From: Anisus vortex
Taxonomy: Eukaryota > Mollusca > Gastropoda > Planorbidae
Reading direction: 5' to 3'
Assembly (NCBI GenBank): GCA_949126835.1
Contig: OX421506.1
Span: 30,998,378-31,062,377, forward strand
DNA length: 64,000 nucleotides
Position numbers and translations under genes: made by a program. Shown here in pieces: positions 10,498 to 23,400 of this stretch (position 1 is its first letter; every line of letters starts with the position of its first letter). A model generated the notes under the pieces. That model had not been told where the DNA came from and made no database searches. It was given only the letters and a program-made list of their open reading frames with translations.

Positions 10498-13400
10498 CTA
10501 ACCAAAATGCACGAACACCTGCGTATAAAAATATTACGAATCTTGTTGGAAAATTTGCTAATTTAGCTAAGTGCTCTTTGACAAACAATTGTAAAGTTTA
10601 GCCAGATTTTAGTTTCAAAAACCGTTAGTCAAATGCATAGACCAAAATAGGCTACATGTGCATAAAATCGGCCTAATTTGTGTAAATCTGTTTATAATAA
10701 ACATAATAAAAAAGTTTTATAATTGTTTATAAATATTTTTTTGCATATTAAATAATGTTACAAAGAAACTTTTAATAAAGGAGCCCAACATCAAATTTTT
10801 TTTTAGCATTAGAGTTTTTATTTTATATGTCTCTATAAGCTTACCAAAAAAACAATGTTACAATAATATTACATTTTATATACATTTTTAAAGTATCGAT
10901 AATTGAATATCGATATTTCCTAAGAAATAAATTTAGTTTATGTGTAGATTCATTTCAAATATTAATATTTGTATTGAAAAAAGGAATTATTGTGAAAAAC
11001 GGTTAGGACACTAATATTTTAAATCAGTTTCACATGTATGTTAAGATATTTTACAAATATTCTTTTTATATATATTATCTATGGTTACAACTAAGAAACA
11101 GAAGGGTAAAAAAAACGGGAGAGATGGAATCATCTCATAATATCTGTACCATAATGCTTCAAAGTGAGAAAAAATGTAAAAATATTTGTTTGTTGATCTA
11201 TTGGAATTAAAACGTGTATATGTATATAAAAGATATTTGTTTATAAATTATTTGTAAAATACACGATTTAAATATCAGTTAGAAAAAATAGCTAGAGCTA
11301 TAATCTAGATTCTAATACAATCTGATTCCATTGTAAAAGGCACATGAAATTAAAAATATGTTATACAAATTTAAACGGATTTAGAAAAGATAATAATAAG
11401 AAGCATGCAAGACTAGACTCGGACCACGGATGAGCGTAGGACGCAATCATCTTCTTTATAGAAGGAGCGTATGTAATGTATAAGATAAGATAAGAGCTAC
11501 AAGGGTCATTTTTAGCAAATATCTTCTTCTTCTTATACATTACAGACGCTCCTTCTATAAAGAAGATTATTGCGTTCTACGCTCATCCGTGGTCCGAGTC
11601 TAGTCTTGCATTTTTATTAATGTTTTAAATGATGTTAAGTTACTGGTTGTCCTGGTTTGTTCAGGCAACCCATTCCATGCCCGAATGTCACTCGGGAAGA
11701 AAGAGTACTTATATGCATTTGTTCTCGCATAAGGGACAAGGAAAGTGTTTTTGTCTTTATGTTTATCTGAGCTTTGCAACAGGTTGTTATTGGGTTGTAT
11801 TTCTAAATTAAAGTGTTATGCCTTATGTATTATTACTACTTTACTCTATGCCCTTCTGTCTTCTAGTGTTTATAGGTTTTGTGATTTTACTAATGGTGTT
11901 ACTCTTGTCAATTGGGAATATTCACTAGTTATAAACCTTGCAGCTCTTTTTTGAATTTGTTCTAATTTTTTAATGTTTTCTTTAGTTGATGGGTCCCATA
12001 CAGATGCTGCATATTCTAGTATAGGCCTAACTAATGTGAGATAGCATTTTAGTTTTATGTTCTTGTTACATTTGAAAAAGTTCCTTTTTATGAATCCTAA
12101 TGTTTTGTTTGATTTTTTAATTACTTCATCAATATGAGGGTTCCAAGATAACTTATCATTTATTATTACTCCTAGATACTTAGCATTGCTAGTTTGAGTT
12201 AGTTCTTTACCATGAATGAAGTAGTTTGCTATTATTTGTTTCTTTTTCTTGGATACCCTTATTAGTTGGCATTTTTCTGGGTGAAAAGACATACTCCAGT
12301 TTGATTCCCATTTTTTGTAGTTCAGCTAGGTCTTTTTGTAGAAGTTGACTATCTTTTCCTGTCTTTATTATTCTATAAATTATGCAATCATCGGCAAATA
12401 ATCTTACTTTTGTTCCTGTGTTGATGCAATTTGGCAGATCATTAAATATAAATTAGAAATAGTAGGGGTCCTAGAACAGTTCCTTGTGGAACTCCTGAGT
12501 TTACAGTTATTGGTGATTACTTAGAGCCATTTATTATCACTGTTTGTTCTCTGCCTATAAGAAAGTCCTGAATCCACTGATGTAAGGGACCAGAGATGCC
12601 AAAATATTTAATTTTTTTTAGTAGACTAGAATGATGAACTTTATCAAATGCTTTTGAAAAATCTAGTAATATAGCATCAATTTGGTTGTTATTATCTAAT
12701 CCCTTTGACAAGTCATCTATTAGGCCTATTAATTGAGTCTCACGTGATCTATTTTTCCTGAAGCCATGTTGGTGTGGGCACAGTGCATTAAGTTTGTCTA
12801 GATGATTTACTATACTACTATATATTATATGTTCAAGTAATTTACATGTTATGCTGGTTAGAGAAACAGGTCTATAATTACCGGGGTCAGATTTATCTCC
12901 TTTTTTTAAAAGGGGGGTTACGTTAGCTAATTTCCAATCTCTGGGCACTTTGCCCTGGTTTAGAGAGGCCTGAAAAAGTATTTTAAAGATTGGAGATATT
13001 TCATTGGTATTCCATCTGGACCAGAAGCTTTGTTTGCTTTTAAGTTGGTTAGGAGTTGTTTAATGCCTTTTTCATCTACTTTTATGTGTCCTATCTCTTC
13101 TAGTTTGTTTAAATTTATGAAGATTTCTTCGTCACCTGGATTTGAAAAAGATGATGCAAAGTGTAAGTTAAGGATATTAGCTTTGGTTTCATTATCATTA
13201 TAAGTTTCATTGTTTTGTCCTTTTAGTGGAGCTATGCCTGTAGTGTCCATTTTTCTTGATTTAATGTAGGACCATAAGTTTTTATTATCTTTAGAAATTA
13301 CATTGTTTACACATTCATTTTGCAGCTGTCTGCTTAGTTTTTGATTTAAATGTTTAATTTTTAGGTATTTTTTATGTAGTCTAATTGAATTAGTTGCCTT

Positions 13401-16400
13401 AAACTTTTTGAATAGATTTCCTTTTTGTTTACACAGTTTCTTTAGTTTAGTGTTAAACCAACATTTGTTAATTTTATTTGATGTTTGTTTTGTTGGCACA
13501 GAATCAGCCATTATTGCTTTTAAGTTGGTTTTTATGAATTGCCAAATATCTTCAACTGGACTATTTATATTGTATTTAGTAAGAAAATTGGTTTGGAATT
13601 TTATTGCTGCTTGATGTAGTTCTGTTGAGTTACATTTATTCCAGAGGTAAATTATTCTTTTTGGTTTCTTGTTTATTTGGGTTTTTATTTTGTTATTTAC
13701 TCTGACAATATCATGATCTGAAAGTCCAGGAATTATTTCATAATCTACTACTAGTCCTGGTCTGTTAGTTAAGAATAAATCTAGTATATTATGGATTCTT
13801 GTTGGTTTTTTATTAATTTGATTTAAGTTTAGATTTTGGATGGTATTGATAAACATTTCATTTATTTCTTTTATGTTTTGGTGTTTTTCTATAGAGTAGC
13901 TATTCCAATTTATATCAGGGAGGTTGAAGTCTCCCATTATCCAAATTATAGCATTTTTATATTTAGCTTCAATACTTGTCATCTGATTACATAGATCAGT
14001 CATGTACTCTGATGTTGAGTTTGGTGGTCTATAAACACTGCCTACAATTAGTGGTTTAGAATTAGGTCTACTTATTTTACAAAAGACTGACTCTATGTTA
14101 TTTTTAGATTCTATTTTAATTTCTTCAGCTATTAGAGTAGATTTTATGGCTAGTAAGACTCCTCCATGCCTGTCTGACCTATCTTTCCTAAAAATTTCAT
14201 AATTATTATTGAATATCTCTGTGTTGTAAATATCTGGGCTAAGCCATGTTTCGGAACCTGCAATTATGTCTGGTTCTTCTTTATTTATTAGGATTTCCAA
14301 ATCAGCGGTTTTATTTTTAATGCTTTGGAAGTTTATTGTTAGTGTTTTAAGGTTATGCTGATTATGGGTTTTATGGTATTTAGTGGTGAAGAGTGTCTTT
14401 TTAATTATTTTAATTGGTGTTGATCTAGCTAAAGGTTTATTTAGGTCTAAGTTATTAACTTCTGGGCTTGTCAAGGCACTGTAGGGGCTAGTGGTGTCCA
14501 GGTCATGAGAATTAAACAGACCTGAACTAAATTGTGGCAACCCACACTGTACACAGTGCCAAGAGGCATCTTTATTTCCTAGCGCTATATAAACTGGGGT
14601 GTTCATATGTAAGCATGAAGCATGGTACCATTCATCACAGGTGTCACATTGAATGGCCTGTTGTTTTGCTGTGCATGTCTTACTGCAAATATTACACCTA
14701 TCTCTAACTGTCTTGACTGGGCCTGGGTTAGATTCTACATCACCAGCTAAGAGCAACAACAGTATAAGGTGCTTTTGTCTATACCTGCAAATTTTATGTT
14801 TAAAATGGTTTAAGGTGATTTTTTTAAGGGTGATATAAATAATTGTGTTGTCAATATCTTTAATGTCATGACAGTTAATTACTATCTGTTTATGGACATT
14901 TTCATATTTTGGTAGTTTTAGTGCCCTTACCAGAAACAGGGCTAGGATTAGAACTAAGAGTTTCATTTTTTTTAATAGGCTAACTAATAGTTTTTACTAT
15001 ATTATTACTATATATATTACTATAATATTATTTAATATATGTTTTTATTTGTCGAAGTTTCTTTTTATTAGGCCTATGTATTATAATTGGGCTTATATTA
15101 ATATATTTAACTACTAGCCTAGGCCTAGTCTATTCGTCAGTAGACTGTAGGCCTAGGATTTTGTTTTTGACAATACGTAGCTGTTAAACCTATAATTCTA
15201 ACTTAGAAATACAACACAATAAACTATTACAATGCTTAGATAGATGTAATGATAAAAGTCTTTTATTACGCCACCTTATCGAGCGGCATCCGGGAATGAA
15301 TGTGTTGCCTGAACGAAACAGGAATTTTTAAGAAGACTATAAATGCAAGACTAGATTAAAGCTACAGATAAACTTAATAGTGCGCAATAATCTTCTGCGT
15401 AGAAGGCGCAACAGTGTCATATTAGACACTAAATTTAACGAATTGAATATTTTCCTTATCACAGTCTTTTAAATAAATAACATAGTCACATCAATGATAC
15501 ACATTTCTGTTGGATTAAAAACTGACAACGCTAGCGTAAACAAGAAAACCATAAAAACACAGTTTTTATCATACTCCCTTTATTTGCAAACTAAGTTTAC
15601 CATCATGTAATTAAAAAATATCTGTGTCGCAAATCTCAAAAATATCTCCTTACTCTGTATGAATTGTTCTAAAAATAATCTTAGCGAATAATTTTTTTTT
15701 CTAGCTTTGTGCCGAAAAAGTATAAAAAGTTGCGCAGGCATTTTTTACGCGAAATCAAAATTTTTCTTATATTTTCCTTTTAAGAAATTAATATTGTCAT
15801 AATTGTAGTATTATTAAGTTGTTTTTAATGAAAATTTGATAGGATGTATTGTTAGGCGCCACAAATCAGCTGTCCAAATTTCAGCTCGATCGGACCACGG
15901 GAAGTGGTCGAAAAATCGAAGCCAATTTTTGCACCATTACAGACAATTCAACTTAAAATAAAGGGAGTAACAAGAAAACCATAAAAACGAAGTTTTCATT
16001 ATACTCCTTTTATTTGCAAACTAAGTTTACCATCATGTAATTAAATAATTGATTGACTACTGGAAATGAAACGTACAGAAAAATATCTGTGTCGCAAATC
16101 TCAAAAATATCTCTTTACTCAGTATGAATTGTTCTAAAAATAATCTTAGCGCATAATTTTGTTTTCTAGCTTTGCGCCGAAAAAGTATAAAAAGTTGCAC
16201 AGGCATTTTTTACGCGAAATCAATATATTTCTTATACTTTCTTTTAAGAAATGAATATTGTCATAAGTGTAGTATTATTAAGTTGTTTTTAATGAAAATT
16301 TGATAGGATCTATTGTTAGGCGCACCAAATCTGCTGTCCAAATTTCAGCTCGATCGGACCACGGGAAGTGGTCGAAAAATCGAAGCCAATTTTTGCACCA

Positions 16401-17371
16401 TTACAGACAATTCAACTTAAAATAAAGGGAGTAACAAGAAAACCATAAAAACGAAGTTTTCATTATACTCCTTTTATTTGCAAACTAAGTTTACCATCAT
16501 GTAATTAAATAATTGATTGACTACTGGAAATGAAACGTACAGAAAAATATCTGTGTCGCAAATCTCAAAAATATCTCTTTACTCAGTATGAATTGTTCTA
16601 AAAATAATCTTAGCGCATAATTTTGTTTTCTAGCTTTGCGCCGAAAAAGTATAAAAAGTTGCACAGGCATTTTTTACGCGAAATCAATATATTTCTTATA
16701 CTTTCTTTTAAGAAATGAATATTGTCATAAGTGTAGTATTATTAAGTTGTTTTTAATGAAAATTTGATAGGATCTATTGTTAGGCGCACCAAATCTGCTG
16801 TCCAAATTTCAGCTCGATCGGACCACGGGAAGTGGTCGAAAAATTGAAGCCAATTTTTGCACCCACGACGATTGCAGACAGACAGAAAATGCAACTTAAA
16901 ATAAAGGAAGTATAAATGTACATTTTATTAGGATTTTAAGGAATGTACAGCTGTTGGTTTACTTTGTATGATCAGGGACAATCTAGATATTTGTTCCTAC
17001 AAATAAAAATCGGCCTCAGCTGCATTTAAAACCCATGTAATTCATTGCAATTTTTTTTTGCCCATAAAAGATAATGTTTTCTTTTACCCACGCAACAATA
17101 ACACTATAATGTTTTTTTCCAACAATGGCTTCCAGTTCAGATACGAGCTACTGAAGTGAATTTTCGTAATTTATGATACAAATGAGGTAACCTTTGGCGG
17201 CAATTTGAAGTATTTTTTTTATTGACAACAAGCAAGTAGCTCCTGAAGAGACGGTGAAGGGAAATTTTCTACTAGAGCCTGAGGGTTAAAAATTGTCACG
17301 AAATGCCCATTAAAACATCTTAGAATAAGCTAACCGATTGACAACAGCGTAGGAGAGATTATTTAGGCAAA

Positions 17372-17414
<43 letters not shown>

Positions 17415-20400
17415 AATTGGTTACTTATATAGCGCTTCTATCCATGCTATTTCAGCATGCTCAGTGCCCTCTGTAAACACACTGCTGCCTGCTGGAGCAA
17501 ATATGTTTACAGGCCCAAAACTCCTGCAGGGCGACAGGGATCCGCCGGTGGCCGGTCTAGAACCCGCGACGTGTCAGATGGTTTTTGGTTGACAGTCCGG
17601 TGAACTAACCGCTAGGCCAGCCGAATTATTAAACACCTGCATTCATTAGGATGTTCCAAACTCTAAACACTATTCTAAACTGTAACATTAAATAATCTTA
17701 AAAGATTCTTTGTTTTTTTTACCTTCATTGTCTAATCTACGTGCTTTTTTTAGGGCGGATTCAATGCATCTCTTGAAATCTAAAATGATAATTTATAAAA
17801 TGTATTTAGCAATCAAACATGAAGTGTTCTTAAAGTAATATAATTGTTTCATGTAAGTGAGTGAATGAAATGATGAAATGCATGTCTTAATATTTGAAAA
17901 TGAATCCCGTTGTTTAACTTTAAAAGAGACAAATAGATGTAATTTTAAAAAAAAATTATTAAGAGAAATGAAAATTATTTTTAGTGTAATGTAATGAAAG
18001 TCGTTTAAGTGTATACATAGAAAATAACTTTGGACATTAAAATCTGCTTAAAAGTAAATATTAGTGTGTGTCCTTTATGAATTCGAACTTCGTATAAAGA
18101 ATACTGACCTTTAGTTTCAATAGCTCTAACAATTTCCTTATCTTTCTCTTTTAGAGCTTGTTTAGCAATAACTGTGTATTATTAAACAAATTTTATATTA
18201 AGTTATTTTATTATGTCTTTGAAATTGTAATAATAATAAAATAAAACTGTAAACATTCTAAAATATAACGGATCCAGGAGGTGTCTTTAACTTGTGAAAT
18301 AATATTTTTATTTATTTATATTAACTGACCACTTTCGTCTATTAGCTCATTAATTTCTGCTTCTTTAGTTTTCAAACTTGTCATAGCTTGAGCTGAGAAT
18401 GAAAGCAATATAAAACGAAATATTAGTATTAGTAAATGTTTAATAGAAAAAGGTTACTCCAAACTAAATTTAACCAAGAAATATGACGAAAAACATGTTT
18501 AACCTATTCTCTGCTTGCAGTCCACGTTCAAGAAATATTGCTTATGAGTGATTGAGTCAAGATATAAGATAAGATAAGAGCTACAAGGGTCATTTTTAGC
18601 AAATATCTTCTTCTTCTTATACATTACAGACGCTCCTTCTATAAAGAAGATTATTGCGTCCTACGCTCATCCGTGGTCCGAGTCTAGTCTTGCATTTTTA
18701 TTAATGTTTTAAATGATGTTAAGTTACTGGTTTTCCTGGTATGTTCAGGCAACCCATTCCAAGCCCGAATGTCACTCGGGAAGAAAAAGTACTTATATGC
18801 ATTTGTTCTCGCATAAGGGACAAGGAAAGTGTTTTTGTCTTTATGTTTATCTGAGCTTTGCAACAGGTTGTTATTGGGTTGTATTTCTAAATTAAAGTTT
18901 AATGCCTTATGTATTATTACTACTTTACTCTTTGCCCTTCTGTCTTCTAGTGTTTATAGGTTTTGTGATTTGACTAATGGTGTTACTCTTGTCAATTGGG
19001 AATATTCACTAGTTATAAACCTTGCAGCTCTTTTTTGAATTTGTTCTAATTTTTTAATGTTTTCTTTAGTTGATGGGTCCCATACAGATGCTGCATATTC
19101 TAGTATAGGCCTAACTAATGTGAGATAGCATTTTAGTTTTATGTTCTTGTTACATTTGTAAAAGTTCCTTTTTATGAATCCTAATGTTTTTTTTGATTTT
19201 TTAATTACTTCATCAATATGAGGGTTCCAAGATAACTTATCATTTATTATTACTCCTAGATACTTAGCATTGCTAGTTTGAGTTAGTTCTTTACCATGAA
19301 TGAAGTAGTTTGCTATTATTTGTTTCTTTTTCTTGGATACCCTTATTAGTTGGCATTTTTCTGGGTGAAAAGACATACTCCAGTTTGATTCCCATTTTTT
19401 GTAGTTCAGCTAGGTCTTTTTGTAGAAGTTCACTATCTTTTCCTGTCTTTATTATTCTATAAATTATGCAATCATCGGCAAATAATCTTACTTTTGTTCC
19501 TGTGTTGATGCAATTTGGCAGATCATTAATATAAATTAGAAATAGTAGGGGTCCTAGAACAGTTCCTTGTGGAACTCCTGAGTTTACAGTTATTGGTGAT
19601 TACTTAGAGCCATTTATTATCACTGTTTGTTCTCTGCCTATAAGAAAGTCCTGAATCCACTGATGTAAGGGACCAGAGATGCCAAAATATTTAAGTTTTT
19701 TAAGTAGACTAGAATGATGAACTTTATCAAATGCTTTTGAAAAATCTAGTAATATAGAATCAATTTGGTTGTTATTATCTAATCCCTTTGACAAGTCATC
19801 TATTAGGCCTATTAATTGAGTATCAAATGATCTTTTTTTCCTGAAGCCATGTTGGTGTGGGCACAGTGCATTAAAAAGAGACAAATATATATAATTTTAA
19901 AAAAAAATTTATTAAGAGAAATGAAAATTATTTTTAGTGTAATGTAATGAAAGTCGTTTAAGTGTATACATAGAAAATAACTTTGGACATTAAAATCTGC
20001 TTAAAAGTAAATATTAGTGTGTGTCCTTTATGAATTCGAACTTCGTATAAAGAATACTGACCTTTAGTTTCACTAGCTCTAACAATTTCCTTATCTTTCT
20101 CTTTTAGAGCTTGTTTAGCAATAACTGTGTATTATTAAACAAATTTTATATTAAGTTATTTTATTATGTCTTTGAAATTGTAATAATAATAAAATACAAG
20201 TGTAAACATTTTAAAATATAACTGATCCAGGACGTGACTTTAACTTGTGAAATAATATTTGTATTTATTTATATTAACTGACCACTTTCGTCTATTAGCT
20301 CATTAATTTCTGCTTCTTTAGTTTTCAAACTTGTCATAGCTTGAGCTGAGAAGGGAAGCAATATAAAACAAAATATTAGTATTAGTAAATGTTTAATAGA

Positions 20401-23400
20401 AAAAGGTTACTCCAAACTAAATTTAACCAAGAGATATGACGAAAAACATGTTTAACCTATTCTCTGCTTGCAGTCCACGTTCAAGAAATATTGCTTATGA
20501 GTGATTGAGTCAAGGTAACATTAAAAGACTCACTTATGTCTTCAGTTCTTCACGCTAGTCGTGTAAAATTCAAACCTTTTGAAATGTATTTCTCAACTTG
20601 TTTCTAACGAAAATTGCAATAATGATAATGCTGATAGTGATTTAATTAACAGCTCAACTTCATCCCTACACATTAGTAAACACATAATCTATCTATCTGA
20701 GCATTGCAATATATTATTATTACTAATTTAGAGCTTACTGCTTTTCGTAGCATTACAATATTGGCCTTTGCCCTTATTTGCTACATTATTTCTAGGTTTA
20801 GGGATTTGACTATTGGCGTTACATTTGTGCATTGGTAATATTCACAAGTAATGAACCTTGCAGCTCATTCTGAATCTATTATAGCTTTTACATGGTGGGT
20901 CTCATACAGAAGATGCATTTTGCAGTGTAGGAAGCAAGATAATACCGAGTTAACTGTACTTGAAAAAATGGTGCTTGAACTCCATTTATCTGTCTAATCA
21001 AACGTGGACAATAGCGTACTGATCATGCTAAATGTGATAGAAAAGGAGAGTCACGCTATACCAGGGGTCAGGAACCTATGGCTCGCGAGCCATATGTGGC
21101 TCTTTTGATGGTTGCATTTGGCTCGCAGACAAATGTTCGATTATAAAAGAAAAGGTTTCTTTAGACGCCTTTGATCTACCTATTAATTGCATATCAATAT
21201 TTCATTCTACAAATGAGCTAAAGTCTACTGCAGCTCGGCATCGGAAGTGGTAAAGGAGATAAACTCCGCTGACCTTGAAATTAAAGGGAAATAACTCTTG
21301 CCGTACGTTCAAATGCAATGGATGCTGCAAGAGTAGCCTCCTCTTAACTCCCTCACGTGACCGAAAATTCCTAGAACTAGAAAGCCGGTTCGCATTGATT
21401 TCTTTGGAAAAGTGGCAACACTACATGTAGTTGTGTCTAAATCTGACCTTGTTTAAAGTGGGGCTGCCGTATATATTGCTTTCGAAAATAGCGGCTGGTG
21501 TGTGCGTGTGCAAAAGAGTCCGCACAACAGATTGTCGGATCAGAAAGTAAACGTTCGTTTTAATCGCGTTGTCAGCTAGTTAATTTTAGAAACCCTTTTG
21601 ACAAGATGGCTAAAAGAAAGAAAGACAATGAGTAGGGCCTATCGTACTTTTCAGCAGGAATGGACAGAGGAATTTGCCTTTGTGGAGAGAACGGGTTTTG
21701 CCGTGTGTCTAATATGCAGTGATAAAATTGCATCAATGAAACGGTCAAATGTGAAGCGACACTTCAAGACACACCATTCTACATTTGCATCGAAATATCC
21801 TGCGGGAGACAGTAGGAAGAAAGCATGTCAAGAACTGCTATCAAAAGTGCAAGCTAGTCAACAGCATATCAGTGTTTGGACTTCGGCTAACTTTGCTGGC
21901 GCTTTAGCTATTGTGAGAAACGAAAAGCCATACACAGATGGGGAGTATGCCAAAGCATTCATGCTTAATGTTGCCAATAAACTTTTTGATGACTTTTCGG
22001 ATAAGGACAAAATAATTAAACGGATCAAAGACATTCCTCTGTCGGCAAGAACTGTTCACGATCGTAGCATCATGGTGTCAAATCAAAGTGTGACAATACA
22101 AGTGAAGGACATAAATGCGGCACCGTATTTTTTCTCTCGCTTTGGATGAGTCAACAGACGTCAGTAATTTATCCTAGTTCAGCGTGGTTGCAATGTATGT
22201 TGTCGGTGATACACTACATGAGGAAAGTCTTGCTGTTTTGTGTATGAAAGGCACCACAAGAGGGCAGCATTTATTCGAGTCCTCGCTGAGTTCGCTAAAG
22301 AAAAAAATCTAACGATGGATAAGCTTGTTTCGGTGTGCACTGATGGTGCTCCGTGCATGGTGGGAAAAAACAGAGGATTTGTCGCTCGTCTTTGTGAGCA
22401 TGAAAATAGACGCATCATAAGCTTTCATTGCATCCTAAACCAGGAGGCGCTTTGTGCTCAGATGTGTGGCGACCAGCTTGGTGAGGTGATGTCGCTAATG
22501 GTTCGGGTAGTCAACTTTATTGTTGCCCGAGTATTAAATGATCGCTAGTTTATGAGGTTTGCTTGATGAGGTTGTGAATAATTATCCTGGTCTGCTTCTG
22601 CACAACAACGTGCGTTGGTTGGCAAGGGGGAAGGTGCTCAGCCGATTTGCGGCTTGTCTGAGCGAAATCCGGAGTTTTCTTGAAATGAAGAATGTCGAGC
22701 ATCCCGAGCTAGCCGACACTGAGTTACTCCTGAAGTTCTATTATCTCGTAGACATAACTGAACATCTAAATCAGCTAATGTGAAAATGCAAGGCGATGGA
22801 AATACAATCTTATCCCTGCAACAGGCAGTGTTTGCATTTGAAAACAAGCTAGAACTCTTCATCGCCGACATCGAAACAGGTCGTTTACTACACTTCGAAA
22901 AACTGGGAGAGTTCAAAGACACGTGCACATCAAGTGCCTTTTTTCAAAATCTTAATCTTCAGCAGCTAGCAGGCTTCATGTCTAATTTCCTGTAGTCATT
23001 TAAAGCGCGCTTTAAATAATTTCGCGAGCACACCCATCTTTTTAAGTTCATCTCCCATCCACACGAGTGTGCAGTGGACAGCACTGACCTGAATTGCAAC
23101 CCCGGTGTCTCCGTCAGTAGCTCCAAGCTACTGACCCGAAGGCCTCAGACATGCGGGTGAATAAATTCAAGTCACTGAATGAAGATTTGGAAAGACTTGC
23201 ACGACAGCAAGCAGAGTTGGCGAGCCAACACAAGTGGACAGAAATGAAACAACTTCAACACGCAGACCAGCTGATTGTCAAAACTTGGAACGTGCTTTCC
23301 GTCCCATACCACACACTGCATCGTGTGAGTATTGCTGTACTGACAATGTTTGGCTCTACATATGTATGTGAGCAGTCTTTCTCTCATTTAAAGAACATTA

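Larger units (their letters stand above)
11485..14990 (-). mobile_element. LINE (CR1/L2-like) with signal-like N-terminus, 2A peptide, PHD finger, endonuclease and RT
   Basis: A nearly full-length non-LTR retrotransposon. On the minus strand it reads from the ATG at 14966 through endonuclease and reverse transcriptase to a 3' untranslated end with a hairpin (CTTCT TTAT AGAAG) and a repeated AAGAT-type tail. At least ten further pieces of this family occur in the window on both strands. It carries a frameshift near 12950, an in-frame TAA at 12517 and another stop at 11870, so this copy is dead. The 5' boundary is approximate. Confidence 0.88.
17922..18561. repeat. 640-base direct repeat, left copy
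   Basis: Matches 19875-20514 along its full length with roughly 2-3% mismatches and brackets the LINE at 18562-19874 exactly. It contains coiled-coil exons a and b. Confidence 0.88.
19875..20514. repeat. 640-base direct repeat, right copy
   Basis: Right-hand partner of 17922-18561 with coiled-coil exons a' and b'. Exons differ at 1 of 126 bases while the intron parts carry about a dozen differences. Confidence 0.88.

Noticed and set aside
17412..17626. tRNA gene
   Set aside because: A and B boxes are present but there is no complete cloverleaf, and the body continues into a LINE-matched tail. It is a SINE.
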